The notes beneath the pieces were generated by a model, which had not been told where the DNA came from, searched no databases, and saw nothing but the letters and a program-made list of their open reading frames with translations. From Singulisphaera sp. GP187 (GTDB taxonomy: Bacteria > Planctomycetota > Planctomycetia > Gemmatales > Gemmataceae): a DNA stretch of 39,843 nucleotides. The translations under genes and the position numbers were made by a program. The stretch covers positions 1 through 39,843 of the forward strand of contig CAMAUE010000034.1 in the NCBI GenBank assembly GCA_945861245.1, in the 5' to 3' direction. Position 1 is the stretch's first letter, and every line of letters begins with the position of its first letter. This document shows positions 32,474 through 39,843 of the stretch, in pieces.

Positions 32474-33436
32474 TCACACCAACCGCTGGCGTGCCAAGGC
32501 CAGCGCCCCGTGCAGGACGACTTCCTCGCCGAGTGCTGCGGGAACGATGTCGTAGCAATTGGCGAACGGTTTGAACACTCGCTCGGCGACGACGCGACGG
32601 AGTGGCTTGAACAGCAGGCGTTCGCCGATCAGCGATACGCCGCCGCCAATGACGATCCGCTGCGGACAGAGCAGCGTGATGACGTGGACCAAGGCATCGG
32701 CGAGATGATCGAACGCGTCCTTCAGAATTGACTGTGCGAAAGCATCGCCTTGCTCGGCGGCGTCAACAATCAGCTTGGTCGTGAACGGCGAATCGGATCG
32801 GACCAGCGACTTGATCGTGGTGTCATTGGCCAGCGCCGTGCGAGCCGACTCGGCGATGCCCCAGCCGGACGCGAGTTGTTCGAGAGTGACAGGCGCAGAT
32901 TCAAAAGAGTTGGCTGTGTCATGGAAAAAGTAGGTTTTGACGAGCAAATGCCCGATCTCGGCGGCACCTCTCCCGATGCCTCGATAGATTTCGCCGTCAA
33001 CGATTAGCCCGCCGCCGATGCCGGAACCGATCGTGATGTAGAAGATCGGCGAGAGTCCCCTGCCCGCACCGAAGAGTGCCTCGGCAAGCCCGGCGACATC
33101 GGCGTCGTTGCCGATCACTGCGGGCACACCGGTGATCTCGCCAATCCAGTCGGCGAGCGGGAAGCCGTCCCAGCCCTGGATTTGGTGCGATTTGATAACA
33201 GAGCGCGTGGCGTCATCGACAGGCCCGCCGAACCCGATGCCGACGCCGCGAATCTCGCCACGAGCTCGATTGGCATTGGCGAGCAGTTCGGGGATTGCGT
33301 GCTCGATCTGCCGGCGAATGCCGTCCGCGCCGTCGCCTGGCACGACGGTTCCACGCCAAAGCGCATGGAGCGAGCCTGCTCCGTCGCCGAGGCCGAGTTG
33401 CAATTTCGTGCCGCCGATTTCGATGCCGAGGTACAT
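32474..33436 (-). CDS. ROK family sugar kinase or regulator lacking the zinc motif
   Basis: 320 residues. The N-terminal EIGGTKLQLGL is the ATP phosphate-binding loop, GIGFGGPVD and GNDADVAGLAE (catalytic Asp111) form the sugar site, and GSGIGGGLIVDGEIYRG precedes EIGHLL (His163). There is no helix-turn-helix, so it is a kinase-type ROK rather than a NagC-type repressor. The usual CxCGxxGCxE zinc cluster after His163 is absent and is replaced by a HDTANSFES segment leading to LASGWGIAES. Likely substrates are glucose or an N-acetylated hexosamine. An N-acetylmannosamine kinase role would fit the aldolase cassette elsewhere in the window, but this is speculation. Confidence 0.9.
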   Translation of the reverse strand: MYLGIEIGGTKLQLGLGDGAGSLHALWRGTVVPGDGADGIRRQIEHAIPELLANANRARGEIRGVGIGFGGPVDDATRSVIKSHQIQGWDGFPLADWIGEITGVPAVIGNDADVAGLAEALFGAGRGLSPIFYITIGSGIGGGLIVDGEIYRGIGRGAAEIGHLLVKTYFFHDTANSFESAPVTLEQLASGWGIAESARTALANDTTIKSLVRSDSPFTTKLIVDAAEQGDAFAQSILKDAFDHLADALVHVITLLCPQRIVIGGGVSLIGERLLFKPLRRVVAERVFKPFANCYDIVPAALGEEVVLHGALALARQRLV

Positions 33437-33463
33437 GCGGGGATTGTATTGCGCGCAGTTCGC

Positions 33464-33542
33464 TCAGAGCCACGCACGAAGTAAGTGGATGGGAATTACA
33501 ATTGCTGAGAACTCAGACCACTTACTTCGTGCGTGGCTCTGA
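33464..33542. repeat. Palindrome family C, copy 2
   Basis: Perfect 25-bp arms (33464-33488 and 33518-33542) sharing the core TCAGAGCCACGCACG with the copy at 1295-1359. It lies 28 bp upstream of the ROK gene start, in the gap between divergent genes. Confidence 0.9.
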
Positions 33543-33654
33543 CCATTGGAAATGCAGGCCGCTCGGTGTAGAACAAAACAGTGGCGGATGTCGTGTCTGT
33601 CGGCGACATCATTGTAGGTGAACTCGCGTATGACCCAAACGGTGGTCCGATACC

Positions 33655-35229
33655 ATGATGGTAGCACTCATCCTGACGGCAACATTGATGCCATTACTCC
33701 TTGCCGCGTGCTTCGTGCTTGGGCGGTGTTGGCAGCGTTATTGGTGCGGCAACGATGCGATCTCCGAGGTGTCGCGGCAACATATTGAGATATTCCAGAC
33801 CGGTCAATTAAATGAAGCCGCCGTCGAATCGGCCAAACGGCGTTTCCGGGCGTTACTCGAGAATGGTGATGAACGTGGTGTGGAAGCCTCATTGCGTCCC
33901 GGCGTACAGTATTTCTTCCAGGTCCGCGCTCTCGCCGAATTGGGCACGGACGCGGCCGGGAAAATCCTCGAACGTCAGCTGGAACGCCGGCTCTCCAACA
34001 ACCTACTCGATCAGTCTTGGTACTGGGTTGACTTGGCTGTCAACCTTCGCATGCTTCAACGGCAAGAGAGTCTGCCTTATCTGTTAGGCTGCGCTCCCGT
34101 TGCTTGTGAATCGCCGCTGGGGCATTTCTTCGCGATCGAAACTATCTGCTATCTTGGTTTTGCGGGTTACCTCAAACAACCAGACACTCCCATGGGCCGA
34201 TCCGCGCTACACGTTGCCTTTCGTGCAATCGACGGATTTCGATCGGGAATCCAGCCGCATCTCGTGTTGGAATCGCAGGTCGGCGAATTGGTCGAGATGG
34301 TTTGGGATCATCGTCCTACGGGACCGGCGCCTTTGCACGTCCGTGTATTGGTTGAGTCGTTGCGATTGCTTCGCCGGGAGGCTAATTTTCGATTCGCCCT
34401 GCGCGATGAGCCTGCTGAGCAGGAAGCGATCGATTGGCAGCTCGCACGTATCGCTGCGCTGGAACCAGAGATTCGTGACTTCCTCAAGAATCAATCCGAA
34501 ATTCTCCTACCCGTGCTGCCGAGCATGGCGGGGCAGGAGTTGACGGATTCGCTGCAAGCCCTTAACGACATGCGTGTCAATGCCGCCCGTGAGCTATTGC
34601 CGTTGCTGCCGAATGTTCTGGAGCAGCGTGGGCTGATGATCGAGGTGCTACGCTGGTCGCGTGATTCGCGGGTGGGACCGTGGCTGCGTGATTATGCCCG
34701 CGCCAATGTGGCGATGGAAAAGCGTGCCAAGCGTCGCGCCGTTGCCGACATGCCGCGCCAGTCCACCGTGCCCGCGGGGTTTCCTTATGTGGAGATACTC
34801 CTTAGCCTGCGTGGGCATCCGTCGGTCGAGACCGAACAATTTCTGGTAATCGCCGCCCAAGATTGGGATCCGCGGATTCGCATGTCTGCAGTCAGTAGCT
34901 TGGGCTGGTGGGAGCCGATCGTCGGTGCCGCCGTCCGAGCGTGTCTGGTGCAGTGCAAGCGTGATCCCTGTCCCGAAGTGAGACAGACCGCGCGTGCCGC
35001 CCTGGCGAGGTTGGGCGAACGTAGCTCGTTGCACTGGTTCCGCCAAACCATGTTTTCGGACGATGCTAGACAGGTCATTGAAGCTTCCCTCCTTATCGCA
35101 CGGGAAGGTCTGACGCTTCTTTGGCCTGACCTCGATCGCCTCGTCGATTCCGACAATAGCGATATCGCCCTGCACGCCAGCGAGGCGATCCAATGTCTTG
35201 CTGAAGAGATGGAGCAAGCACGCAGTTAG
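33655..35229 (+). CDS. Membrane-anchored HEAT-like repeat protein
   Basis: 524 residues. One N-terminal hydrophobic segment (about 3-24) can anchor the protein in the membrane or act as an uncleaved signal. The rest is almost wholly alpha-helical. The last 130 residues show HEAT-like repeats (DPRIRMSAVSSLGWW, CPEVRQTARAALARLG, SDIALHASEAIQCLAEE). It is probably a scaffold or binding protein. The following frame-disrupted permease gene is 252 bp downstream on the same strand, so the two may form an envelope unit. The start is one of two adjacent ATGs. No specific family was recognised. Confidence 0.82.
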   Translation: MMVALILTATLMPLLLAACFVLGRCWQRYWCGNDAISEVSRQHIEIFQTGQLNEAAVESAKRRFRALLENGDERGVEASLRPGVQYFFQVRALAELGTDAAGKILERQLERRLSNNLLDQSWYWVDLAVNLRMLQRQESLPYLLGCAPVACESPLGHFFAIETICYLGFAGYLKQPDTPMGRSALHVAFRAIDGFRSGIQPHLVLESQVGELVEMVWDHRPTGPAPLHVRVLVESLRLLRREANFRFALRDEPAEQEAIDWQLARIAALEPEIRDFLKNQSEILLPVLPSMAGQELTDSLQALNDMRVNAARELLPLLPNVLEQRGLMIEVLRWSRDSRVGPWLRDYARANVAMEKRAKRRAVADMPRQSTVPAGFPYVEILLSLRGHPSVETEQFLVIAAQDWDPRIRMSAVSSLGWWEPIVGAAVRACLVQCKRDPCPEVRQTARAALARLGERSSLHWFRQTMFSDDARQVIEASLLIAREGLTLLWPDLDRLVDSDNSDIALHASEAIQCLAEEMEQARS

Positions 35230-35481
35230 ACGATGTGAAGCCATTCAGGATCGACCACCGCGCCCGTCTCTACAGGCTCCCATCATCTTGAAGCCGACCG
35301 ACAACTTTCTTGAGGCGACAGGAGTAGTCGCGCCGATGGCGAACCGCGAATTCCGCTTGCGGCTTAGCGCTCGGAGGTTCCCACGCGAACGCATCACGCC
35401 GAGCAAAGGCCACGACAATTCATGTTGTCTTCTCCGCGTTTCGGCGGTTCCCTCCCTAATCAAATGCTAAGGGACCGTCAC
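35230..35481. other. 252-bp gap with a solo family A arm
   Basis: The region holds one exact copy of the 20-mer CCGCTTGCGGCTTAGCGCTC at 35353-35372 with no opposing arm. This suggests loss of half a palindrome. No gene is visible. Confidence 0.65.
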
Positions 35482-36365
35482 ATGGGGTCGCCGATTCTCC
35501 TCTGGGAATTACGTCGCGCTGTCGATTCCGCATGGATTCGTCGGTTGCGATATGTCTACGGCGGCGTGGTGGTGTGCCTATTTCTTTGGCACATCCTTGA
35601 GGCGGCCTGGGTGGTGGAGTCGCTCAGGCGTATGGAATTCGTGCGTGCGCCGCGCGTTCACGCCGAGCAGATTTGGTACTCGCGCTGTTTTTTGGCGCTT
35701 TTTTCTGGGCCGTCGGCACGTCGGCGTTAGCGTTGGCTTTGATTAGCCTCGCGGGATTCGTCCTGCCGTTTGCCGCCTTGGTGTGGGCAAGTACTACGGT
35801 TACAGGCGAAAAGGAATCCCACACCTGGGATTTGCTGCGCATAACGCCGATCACCGCGTCGGATTTCGTCGTGCAGAGTGTGGACGGCATCACGGCTCGC
35901 CTGAACGCGATTTGGCTCACGCTGTTTCCTGGCGTCGTCATCCTGTTAGGCAGTCAACCACACGGCGGGGTTCTACCGATCATCGCTTGGACCATGGCGC
36001 GATACCTCATTTACCATTGTGCTATTTCTGGCGTTTATTCATCGGTAATTAGCAGATCGGCGCTGGCCAGTGTCGCCAGCGCGTCGGTTTTTTTTCTGAC
36101 GCGACTGCTGGTCCTCGTTCCGCTGTCGTGGGCTCTCATGGTTGCTTGCGTTTTTTCCGGATGGAATTCCGCCAGCGGCTTGCTCATCTATCCTTCGGGC
36201 GATCTGTGTGCTTTGTTCTCGAGCCTCTGCTTCTGCGCGATATTCTTCGTTTTGGCGGTGACGGTGTTCTGGACCTACTCGGTTCGATATCATGTGCAGA
36301 CCGTCGAAACTCTCGTAAAACACGAAGGCTTTGAACGGGCGGACACGACTTCTTACAATGACTGA
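35482..36365 (+). pseudogene. ABC-2 type transporter permease with a -1 frame disruption
   Basis: Two overlapping frames together encode one membrane protein. The first (ATG 35482, with GGGA about 8 bases before) starts GSPILLWELRRA, a typical permease N-terminus with one membrane helix, and runs to a stop at 35728-35730. The second is open from 35601 and continues as FFGAFFWAVGTSALALALISLAGF, then the family motif TGEKESHTWDLLRITPIT and five more membrane helices to 36365. A -1 shift joins them. In-frame T TTT TTG at 35688-35694 is a candidate slip site, and a second T6 run follows at 35699-35704. It may be a real mutation, a sequencing error or programmed frameshifting. No ATPase gene is nearby. 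Confidence 0.75.
35688..35694 (+). other. Candidate -1 slippery heptamer in the permease gene
   Basis: T TTT TTG in the first frame matches the X XXY YYZ pattern for -1 frameshifting, and a shift here joins the two permease frames. A homopolymer is equally a place for a base-calling error. Confidence 0.4.
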
Positions 36366-36367
36366 AC

Positions 36368-37348
36368 ATGAAACGCTATCGACCACGACCCGAGGAACGC
36401 CAACGCCAGCGACTGCGAAGTACTCCCGCTGGGGAGCATCGCGGTGTTCTGATGGATGCTGTGCTGCGCGTGCTCGATCCGAAGCCGGGCATGACCGTTG
36501 TCGACTGTACCGTCGGCTGGGCGGGGCATAGCGCCGAGCTGCTCGCCCGTGTCGGTCCGACGGGATGCCTCGTTGGTTTCGATATGGACGCCGACAACAT
36601 CCCCAAAGCACGCGAGCGCCTTGCGGCAGTCGGGCATCCGTTTCACCTTCATCATGGTAACTTTGCGGGCGTTCAGCAAGCGCTCGCGGAGCATGGCATC
36701 GAATCGGTTGACGCGCTGATCGCTGACCTTGGCATGTCGTCGATGCAGGTAGACGATCCTCAGCGTGGCTTTTCATATTCGCGCGATGGTGCCCTCGACA
36801 TGCGCATGGACCGCACGCGCGGACGCACCGCGGCTCAACTCCTGGCAACGATCAGCGCGAAAGAATTGGCCGAACAACTTTCAACCCTGGCGGACGAGCC
36901 AAACGCCGATGTCATCGCTCGCTCGATTGTGCAAGCCCGCGAGCAGAATCCGATCACGACGACCAGCGAACTCGCAAAGATCATCCAGGCCGCGACGAAT
37001 CAGCGAGATTGGCACCTGCACCCGACGCCCGGAAAGTGGATCCTGCACCCGGCGGCACGCACATTTCAGGCACTGCGGATTCTCGTCAACCGTGAGTTGG
37101 CGAATCTCGAACATCTGCTGCGCGTCCTGCCGGCTGTACTCAAGCCCGGCGGCCGCGCGGCGATCATCAGTTTTCACAGCGGCGAGGACCGTCTGGTGAA
37201 GTCGGCCTTCCGCACAGGACGTGAAACCGGTATCTATGGCGAACTGTCAGATGATCCCGTCCGTGCTCAATTTCGCGAACAGACAAGCAATCCCCGCTCG
37301 CGCTCTGCCAAGTTACGTTGGGCCACGCGGGCTTCAGAATTCAAATAA
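36368..37348 (+). CDS. rsmH: 16S rRNA (cytosine(1402)-N4)-methyltransferase
   Basis: 326 residues. GEHRGVLMDAVLRVL, then DCTVGWAGHS (SAM-binding loop; most relatives have GGGGHS), DLGMSSMQVDDPQRGFSYSRDGALDMRMD and the C-terminal ISFHSGEDRLVK are all RsmH signatures. The enzyme adds the N4-methyl group to C1402 in the ribosomal P site using S-adenosylmethionine. The ATG lies two bases after the permease stop, so it is probably co-transcribed with it. In most bacteria rsmH sits in the dcw division cluster next to mraZ and ftsL. None of these is nearby here, as expected for planctomycetes, which lack FtsZ. Confidence 0.95.
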   Translation: MKRYRPRPEERQRQRLRSTPAGEHRGVLMDAVLRVLDPKPGMTVVDCTVGWAGHSAELLARVGPTGCLVGFDMDADNIPKARERLAAVGHPFHLHHGNFAGVQQALAEHGIESVDALIADLGMSSMQVDDPQRGFSYSRDGALDMRMDRTRGRTAAQLLATISAKELAEQLSTLADEPNADVIARSIVQAREQNPITTTSELAKIIQAATNQRDWHLHPTPGKWILHPAARTFQALRILVNRELANLEHLLRVLPAVLKPGGRAAIISFHSGEDRLVKSAFRTGRETGIYGELSDDPVRAQFREQTSNPRSRSAKLRWATRASEFK

Positions 37349-37536
37349 TCCGCGATTCTGGGAGTTTTTCTTAACGCCAGATCGATTGGCCTGTTGCAAA
37401 ATCGCAACAAATCAGTGGTTGTGTGTATACGCAAATCGGTAAAATGGCGTAATTAAATTGCTTTTGCTGGGTTCATAAGGTAGACTCTCTTCACCCAGCC
37501 AAGAATCCGCACTTTAATTATTTGTGAGAGACGTGC
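37349..37536. other. Intergenic region before the diguanylate cyclase
   Basis: 188 bp, more AT-rich than its surroundings, with no repeat palindrome. The promoter of the cyclase should lie here, but no confident -10/-35 pair was chosen. Confidence 0.5.
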
Positions 37537-38598
37537 GTGAATCGGAATAAATGCACGTTGCTTGTCGTGGACGATGAACCGTCCATTCTCGACACGTTGA
37601 AGCTATTGCTAACCCCAGAGTTCGATGTACTCACGGTGGACTGCGCGGAAGCCGCGCAAAAAGAATTCCACGCACACGAAATCGACATCATTCTCTCCGA
37701 CCAAAAAATGCCGCGTGTAAGCGGCGTGCAACTTCTCGAATGGGTGCGCCAAAACTCGCCGCGAACCATCCGCCTGATGATGACCGGTTTCGCCGACCTT
37801 GACGAAATGATCGACGCCATCAACAAGGGCCAAGTTTTTCGGTTCATGCTCAAGCCCTGGCATTCGGAAACCCTTCTCGATATATTGCGTACTTCGGCTA
37901 GAACCTTTTTCCTCGAACAAAGCAACACGCGGCTTTTGTACGAATTGCGTGATCTGAACGATAAGCTGCGGGAAGTGAACGTCGAACTTGAGTCGCGCGT
38001 CGCCGACCGAACCAAGGCGTTGGAGGAAGCATATCACGAGCTTGAGCAGAAGAACAAGATGCTCGAAAAGCTCGCGCTCACCGACCCGCTGACCAGCCTG
38101 CCGAATCGGCGTGCGATGGACCGATTGGCCGAGCGCGAGCTTCGCCGCCGCAAGCGTTATCCGTGTGCTCTCTCCATCGCAATGATCGACGTCGATCACT
38201 TTAAGAGCATCAACGATCGCTACCTGCTGCCGGGCGGCGATAAGGTGTTGATCGATCTCGCCAAATGCTTGGCCGGATCGGTCCGCACGGTCGATTTCAT
38301 CGGGAGAATCGGCGGCGAGGAGTTTCTCGTCATCGCGCCGGAGACAAGCATGGAAGGAGCCGTGGTGCTGGGCGAACGCATCCGTTCGACTGTGGAGAGC
38401 ACGGAATTCGTGTTCAAGGATGACACTATTGCGGTTCGCGTGAGTATCGGCTTTGCGATTGCGGAAGAGGGAACCGAAGCCGACTACGAGACGATCAAGC
38501 ACCTCGCCGCTGCTGCCCTTTCGGAAGCGAAAAAGACCGGCCGCAACAAGTGCGTTTTCAAGACAGTGCCGAAGCTGCCGTTCGAGCAGGCGGGGTAG
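37537..38598 (+). CDS. Response regulator with GGDEF output (diguanylate cyclase)
   Basis: 353 residues. The receiver domain (about 6-120) has the acidic pair Asp12-Asp13, phospho-acceptor Asp55, Thr83 and Lys106 in the LKPW motif. A coiled-coil linker (about 125-180) follows. The GGDEF domain has the active GGEEF form at 259-263, a metal-binding Asp218 in IDVDHFKSIND, and an inhibitory-site RxxD (250-253) placed five residues before GGEEF. It should make c-di-GMP from two GTP when phosphorylated, with product feedback. No histidine kinase gene is adjacent. The start is GTG at 37537. Its 3' end overlaps the convergent gene by about 41 bp. Confidence 0.95.
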   Translation: MNRNKCTLLVVDDEPSILDTLKLLLTPEFDVLTVDCAEAAQKEFHAHEIDIILSDQKMPRVSGVQLLEWVRQNSPRTIRLMMTGFADLDEMIDAINKGQVFRFMLKPWHSETLLDILRTSARTFFLEQSNTRLLYELRDLNDKLREVNVELESRVADRTKALEEAYHELEQKNKMLEKLALTDPLTSLPNRRAMDRLAERELRRRKRYPCALSIAMIDVDHFKSINDRYLLPGGDKVLIDLAKCLAGSVRTVDFIGRIGGEEFLVIAPETSMEGAVVLGERIRSTVESTEFVFKDDTIAVRVSIGFAIAEEGTEADYETIKHLAAAALSEAKKTGRNKCVFKTVPKLPFEQAG

Positions 38599-38938
38599 CG
38601 CTCGCCAGCACTTCTTCAATCTGCTGCACGACAAATTTTAGCGACACGGCGGCCATTTCAAAGTTGGTGTGCATCGACACTCGCTGATAGTTCGCCGCGA
38701 AGAACTCGGCGACTTTGCGAAGCTTCGAGAGTTTGCCACGAGCGCGATGCAAATAGTCGGCAACATCGCCGCGCATGCGTGCGGGTTCGACAGCACGGCT
38801 GTAATCGTAGATCATGCGGTGGACGTCGAGCATCTCCTCGTCTTCCTGCACTTCGTCTGCGTGTTTGAGAAATTGGCGCACCATCCACGCATGGGCAAGG
38901 ATGAGATTGATGCGTTCCATGGCGGCTTCGGGGGTCAT
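38558..38938 (-). CDS. Small all-helical protein of unknown function
   Basis: 126 residues from ATG 38938 (MTPEAAMERINL). The frame is open to 38971, but the extra residues translate a palindrome arm. It is helical and charged, with MVRQFLKHADEVQEDEEMLDVHRMIYDYSRAVE and a long amphipathic C-terminal half. There is no signal, membrane helix or known motif. It lies between the diguanylate cyclase (3' ends overlap, 38558-38598) and valS (same strand, upstream). Co-transcription with valS is possible but a palindrome intervenes. Confidence 0.75.
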   Translation of the reverse strand: MTPEAAMERINLILAHAWMVRQFLKHADEVQEDEEMLDVHRMIYDYSRAVEPARMRGDVADYLHRARGKLSKLRKVAEFFAANYQRVSMHTNFEMAAVSLKFVVQQIEEVLASATPPARTAASALS

Positions 38939-38949
38939 AGTGTACTCCC

Positions 38950-39003
38950 CCGCTTGCGGCTTAGCGCTCAATCGGCGCCACTCGAGCGCTAAGCCGCAAG
39001 CGG
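38950..39003. repeat. Palindrome family A, copy 2
   Basis: Perfect 20-bp arms CCGCTTGCGGCTTAGCGCTC (38950-38969) and its complement (38984-39003), with a 14-bp loop. The second arm abuts the TAA stop of valS. It lies 12 bases upstream of the small helical gene, between same-strand genes. Confidence 0.92.
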
Positions 39004-39843
39004 TTAATGTTGCAAATCCTTGATGTTCCCTTCAATCGTCGCGATCTGCTTTTGCAAATCGGCGATCAATTCACGCTGCTGTTGAACCACATCCGGCGGC
39101 GCGTTCTTCACGAAGTTCGCGTTCTCCAGTTTCGCCATCGCGCCGGCAAGTTGCTTGCGTTTATCGGCAATCTGCTTCTCGAGTCGTTTCGTTTCCGTTG
39201 CCACGTCGATCAAGCCTTGCAGCGACACATACACCTCAAACTCCGGCGTCACGTGACTCGCAGCTTGCGGCGGCTTTGACACGCTCAAGCCGCACTCGAG
39301 TTTCCCGACACCGGCGAGCTGCTGAATGAACGGCGCCAGCGTGCGAAAATCGCTCGCCACCGCATCATCGCATCGCACAAACGCATCGAGCGGTAAGCGC
39401 GGCTCGATGTTGTAGCGATTGCGCACCTCACGCACCGACCGCACCAACTCCTGCATGCGAGCCATGCTGATCTCGATGCCCGCATCGCGCCATTCGATCG
39501 GGAACGCCGGCCAGGCCGCGATCATCACGCTCTCCGTCGCCGGGTCGGCGTTGGGAATGCCGCGCTCGAAGGCGACATCGTTGAGGGCGCTCCAGATCGA
39601 TTCCGACACGAACGGCATGATGGGGTGTATGAGCCGCACGATCGCATCCAGCACGCCGACGAGGACGCGCTGGACTCCAGCTCGATCCCCACCAATCGCT
39701 GCGCTCATGGTGGGGCTTGGGTCCTGCTTCAACCGCCCCTTACACATCTCCAGATACCAATCGCAAAATTCCGACCAGATGAAGTCGTAGAGCGTCCTCG
39801 CCGCCTCGCTGAAGCGGTAGCCTTCGAGTTGCTCGGTCACGCT
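39004..39843 (-). CDS. valS: Valyl-tRNA synthetase, C-terminal part (runs off right edge)
   Basis: The open frame continues through the right edge, so only about 279 C-terminal residues are seen and the catalytic domain with its HIGH and KMSKS motifs is outside. The visible part begins with the class I anticodon-binding domain: RFSEAARTLYDFIWSEFCDWYLEMCK, then HPIMPFVSESIW, typical of ValS. It ends in the ValS-specific C-terminal coiled coil (TKRLEKQIADKRKQLAGAMAKLENANFVKNAPPDVV), which contacts tRNA. The protein charges tRNA-Val. Identification is secure from the anticodon domain plus the coiled coil. Confidence 0.95.
   Translation of the reverse strand, partial: SVTEQLEGYRFSEAARTLYDFIWSEFCDWYLEMCKGRLKQDPSPTMSAAIGGDRAGVQRVLVGVLDAIVRLIHPIMPFVSESIWSALNDVAFERGIPNADPATESVMIAAWPAFPIEWRDAGIEISMARMQELVRSVREVRNRYNIEPRLPLDAFVRCDDAVASDFRTLAPFIQQLAGVGKLECGLSVSKPPQAASHVTPEFEVYVSLQGLIDVATETKRLEKQIADKRKQLAGAMAKLENANFVKNAPPDVVQQQRELIADLQKQIATIEGNIKDLQH

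Noticed and set aside
35422..35481. Longer start for the permease at 35422 or 35464
   Set aside because: The ATG at 35482 has a ribosome site and gives the usual permease N-terminus; earlier residues look unlike protein.
37609..38634. 341-codon minus-strand frame
   Set aside because: Antisense to the receiver-GGDEF gene with intact motifs.
1..39843. tRNA or rRNA genes
   Set aside because: No T-loop-like GGTTCGAATC pattern in a cloverleaf context and no rRNA-like stretch was noticed; a covariance-model scan was not possible.

Overview
This window looks like chromosomal DNA of a planctomycete, probably from the Gemmatales side of the phylum. The evidence is two large secreted cytochrome proteins of the planctomycete DUF1549/DUF1553 type, a redoxin-cytochrome fusion, a DUF6807 protein and a BNR-repeat protein. 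The division and envelope genes are scattered rather than gathered in a dcw cluster. Nearly every gene junction carries a palindromic repeat, in at least eight sequence families. No rRNA, tRNA, CRISPR array, prophage or transposase gene was recognised. The genus call is inference.

Layout. 1-4.5 kb: a redoxin/cytochrome c/copper-oxygenase-like protein cut by the left edge, a YedK/HMCES-type DNA-protein crosslink protein, and a DUF1549/DUF1553 cytochrome protein. 4.9-8.8 kb: a zinc-ribbon membrane protein, a PEGA-like lipoprotein and a membrane-tethered PP2C phosphatase. 8.9-12.3 kb: a DUF6807 protein, a tartrate/D-malate-type decarboxylating dehydrogenase and a Pro-rich lipoprotein. 12.5-16.3 kb: a 1120-residue protein of unknown function preceded by an 89-residue partner, possibly accessory parts of a planctomycete NTPase 'ternary' conflict system. 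16.6-20.2 kb: an MFS transporter, an N-acetylneuraminate-lyase-like aldolase and a BNR sialidase-like protein, a plausible sialic-acid use cassette. 20.2-21.6 kb: larE with two tiny overlapping unknown genes. 21.6-24.8 kb: a secreted coiled-coil protein and a second DUF1549/DUF1553 protein with Ig-like domains. 24.9-31.1 kb: purA, uppS, cdsA, phoH and a pgpH-like gene on the minus strand, covering purine synthesis, lipid carrier and phospholipid synthesis, and nucleotide second-messenger turnover. 31.3-33.4 kb: a GbsR/MarR regulator, a Uma2-type endonuclease and a ROK sugar kinase. 33.7-39.8 kb: a HEAT-repeat membrane protein, a frame-disrupted ABC-2 type permease, rsmH, a receiver-GGDEF diguanylate cyclase, a small helical unknown and the C-terminus of valS.

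The strongest non-coding signal is the repeat population. One family (B) forms an approximately 163-bp MITE-like element with imperfect terminal inverted repeats and a perfect 34-36 bp internal palindrome. It has four copies here, three of them placed between same-strand neighbouring genes, and one copy has its core loop flipped relative to its flanks. Other palindromes sit so close to genes that their arms contain the stop codons, in two cases those of both convergent neighbours. These repeats also create false coding extensions, which were removed when start codons were chosen.
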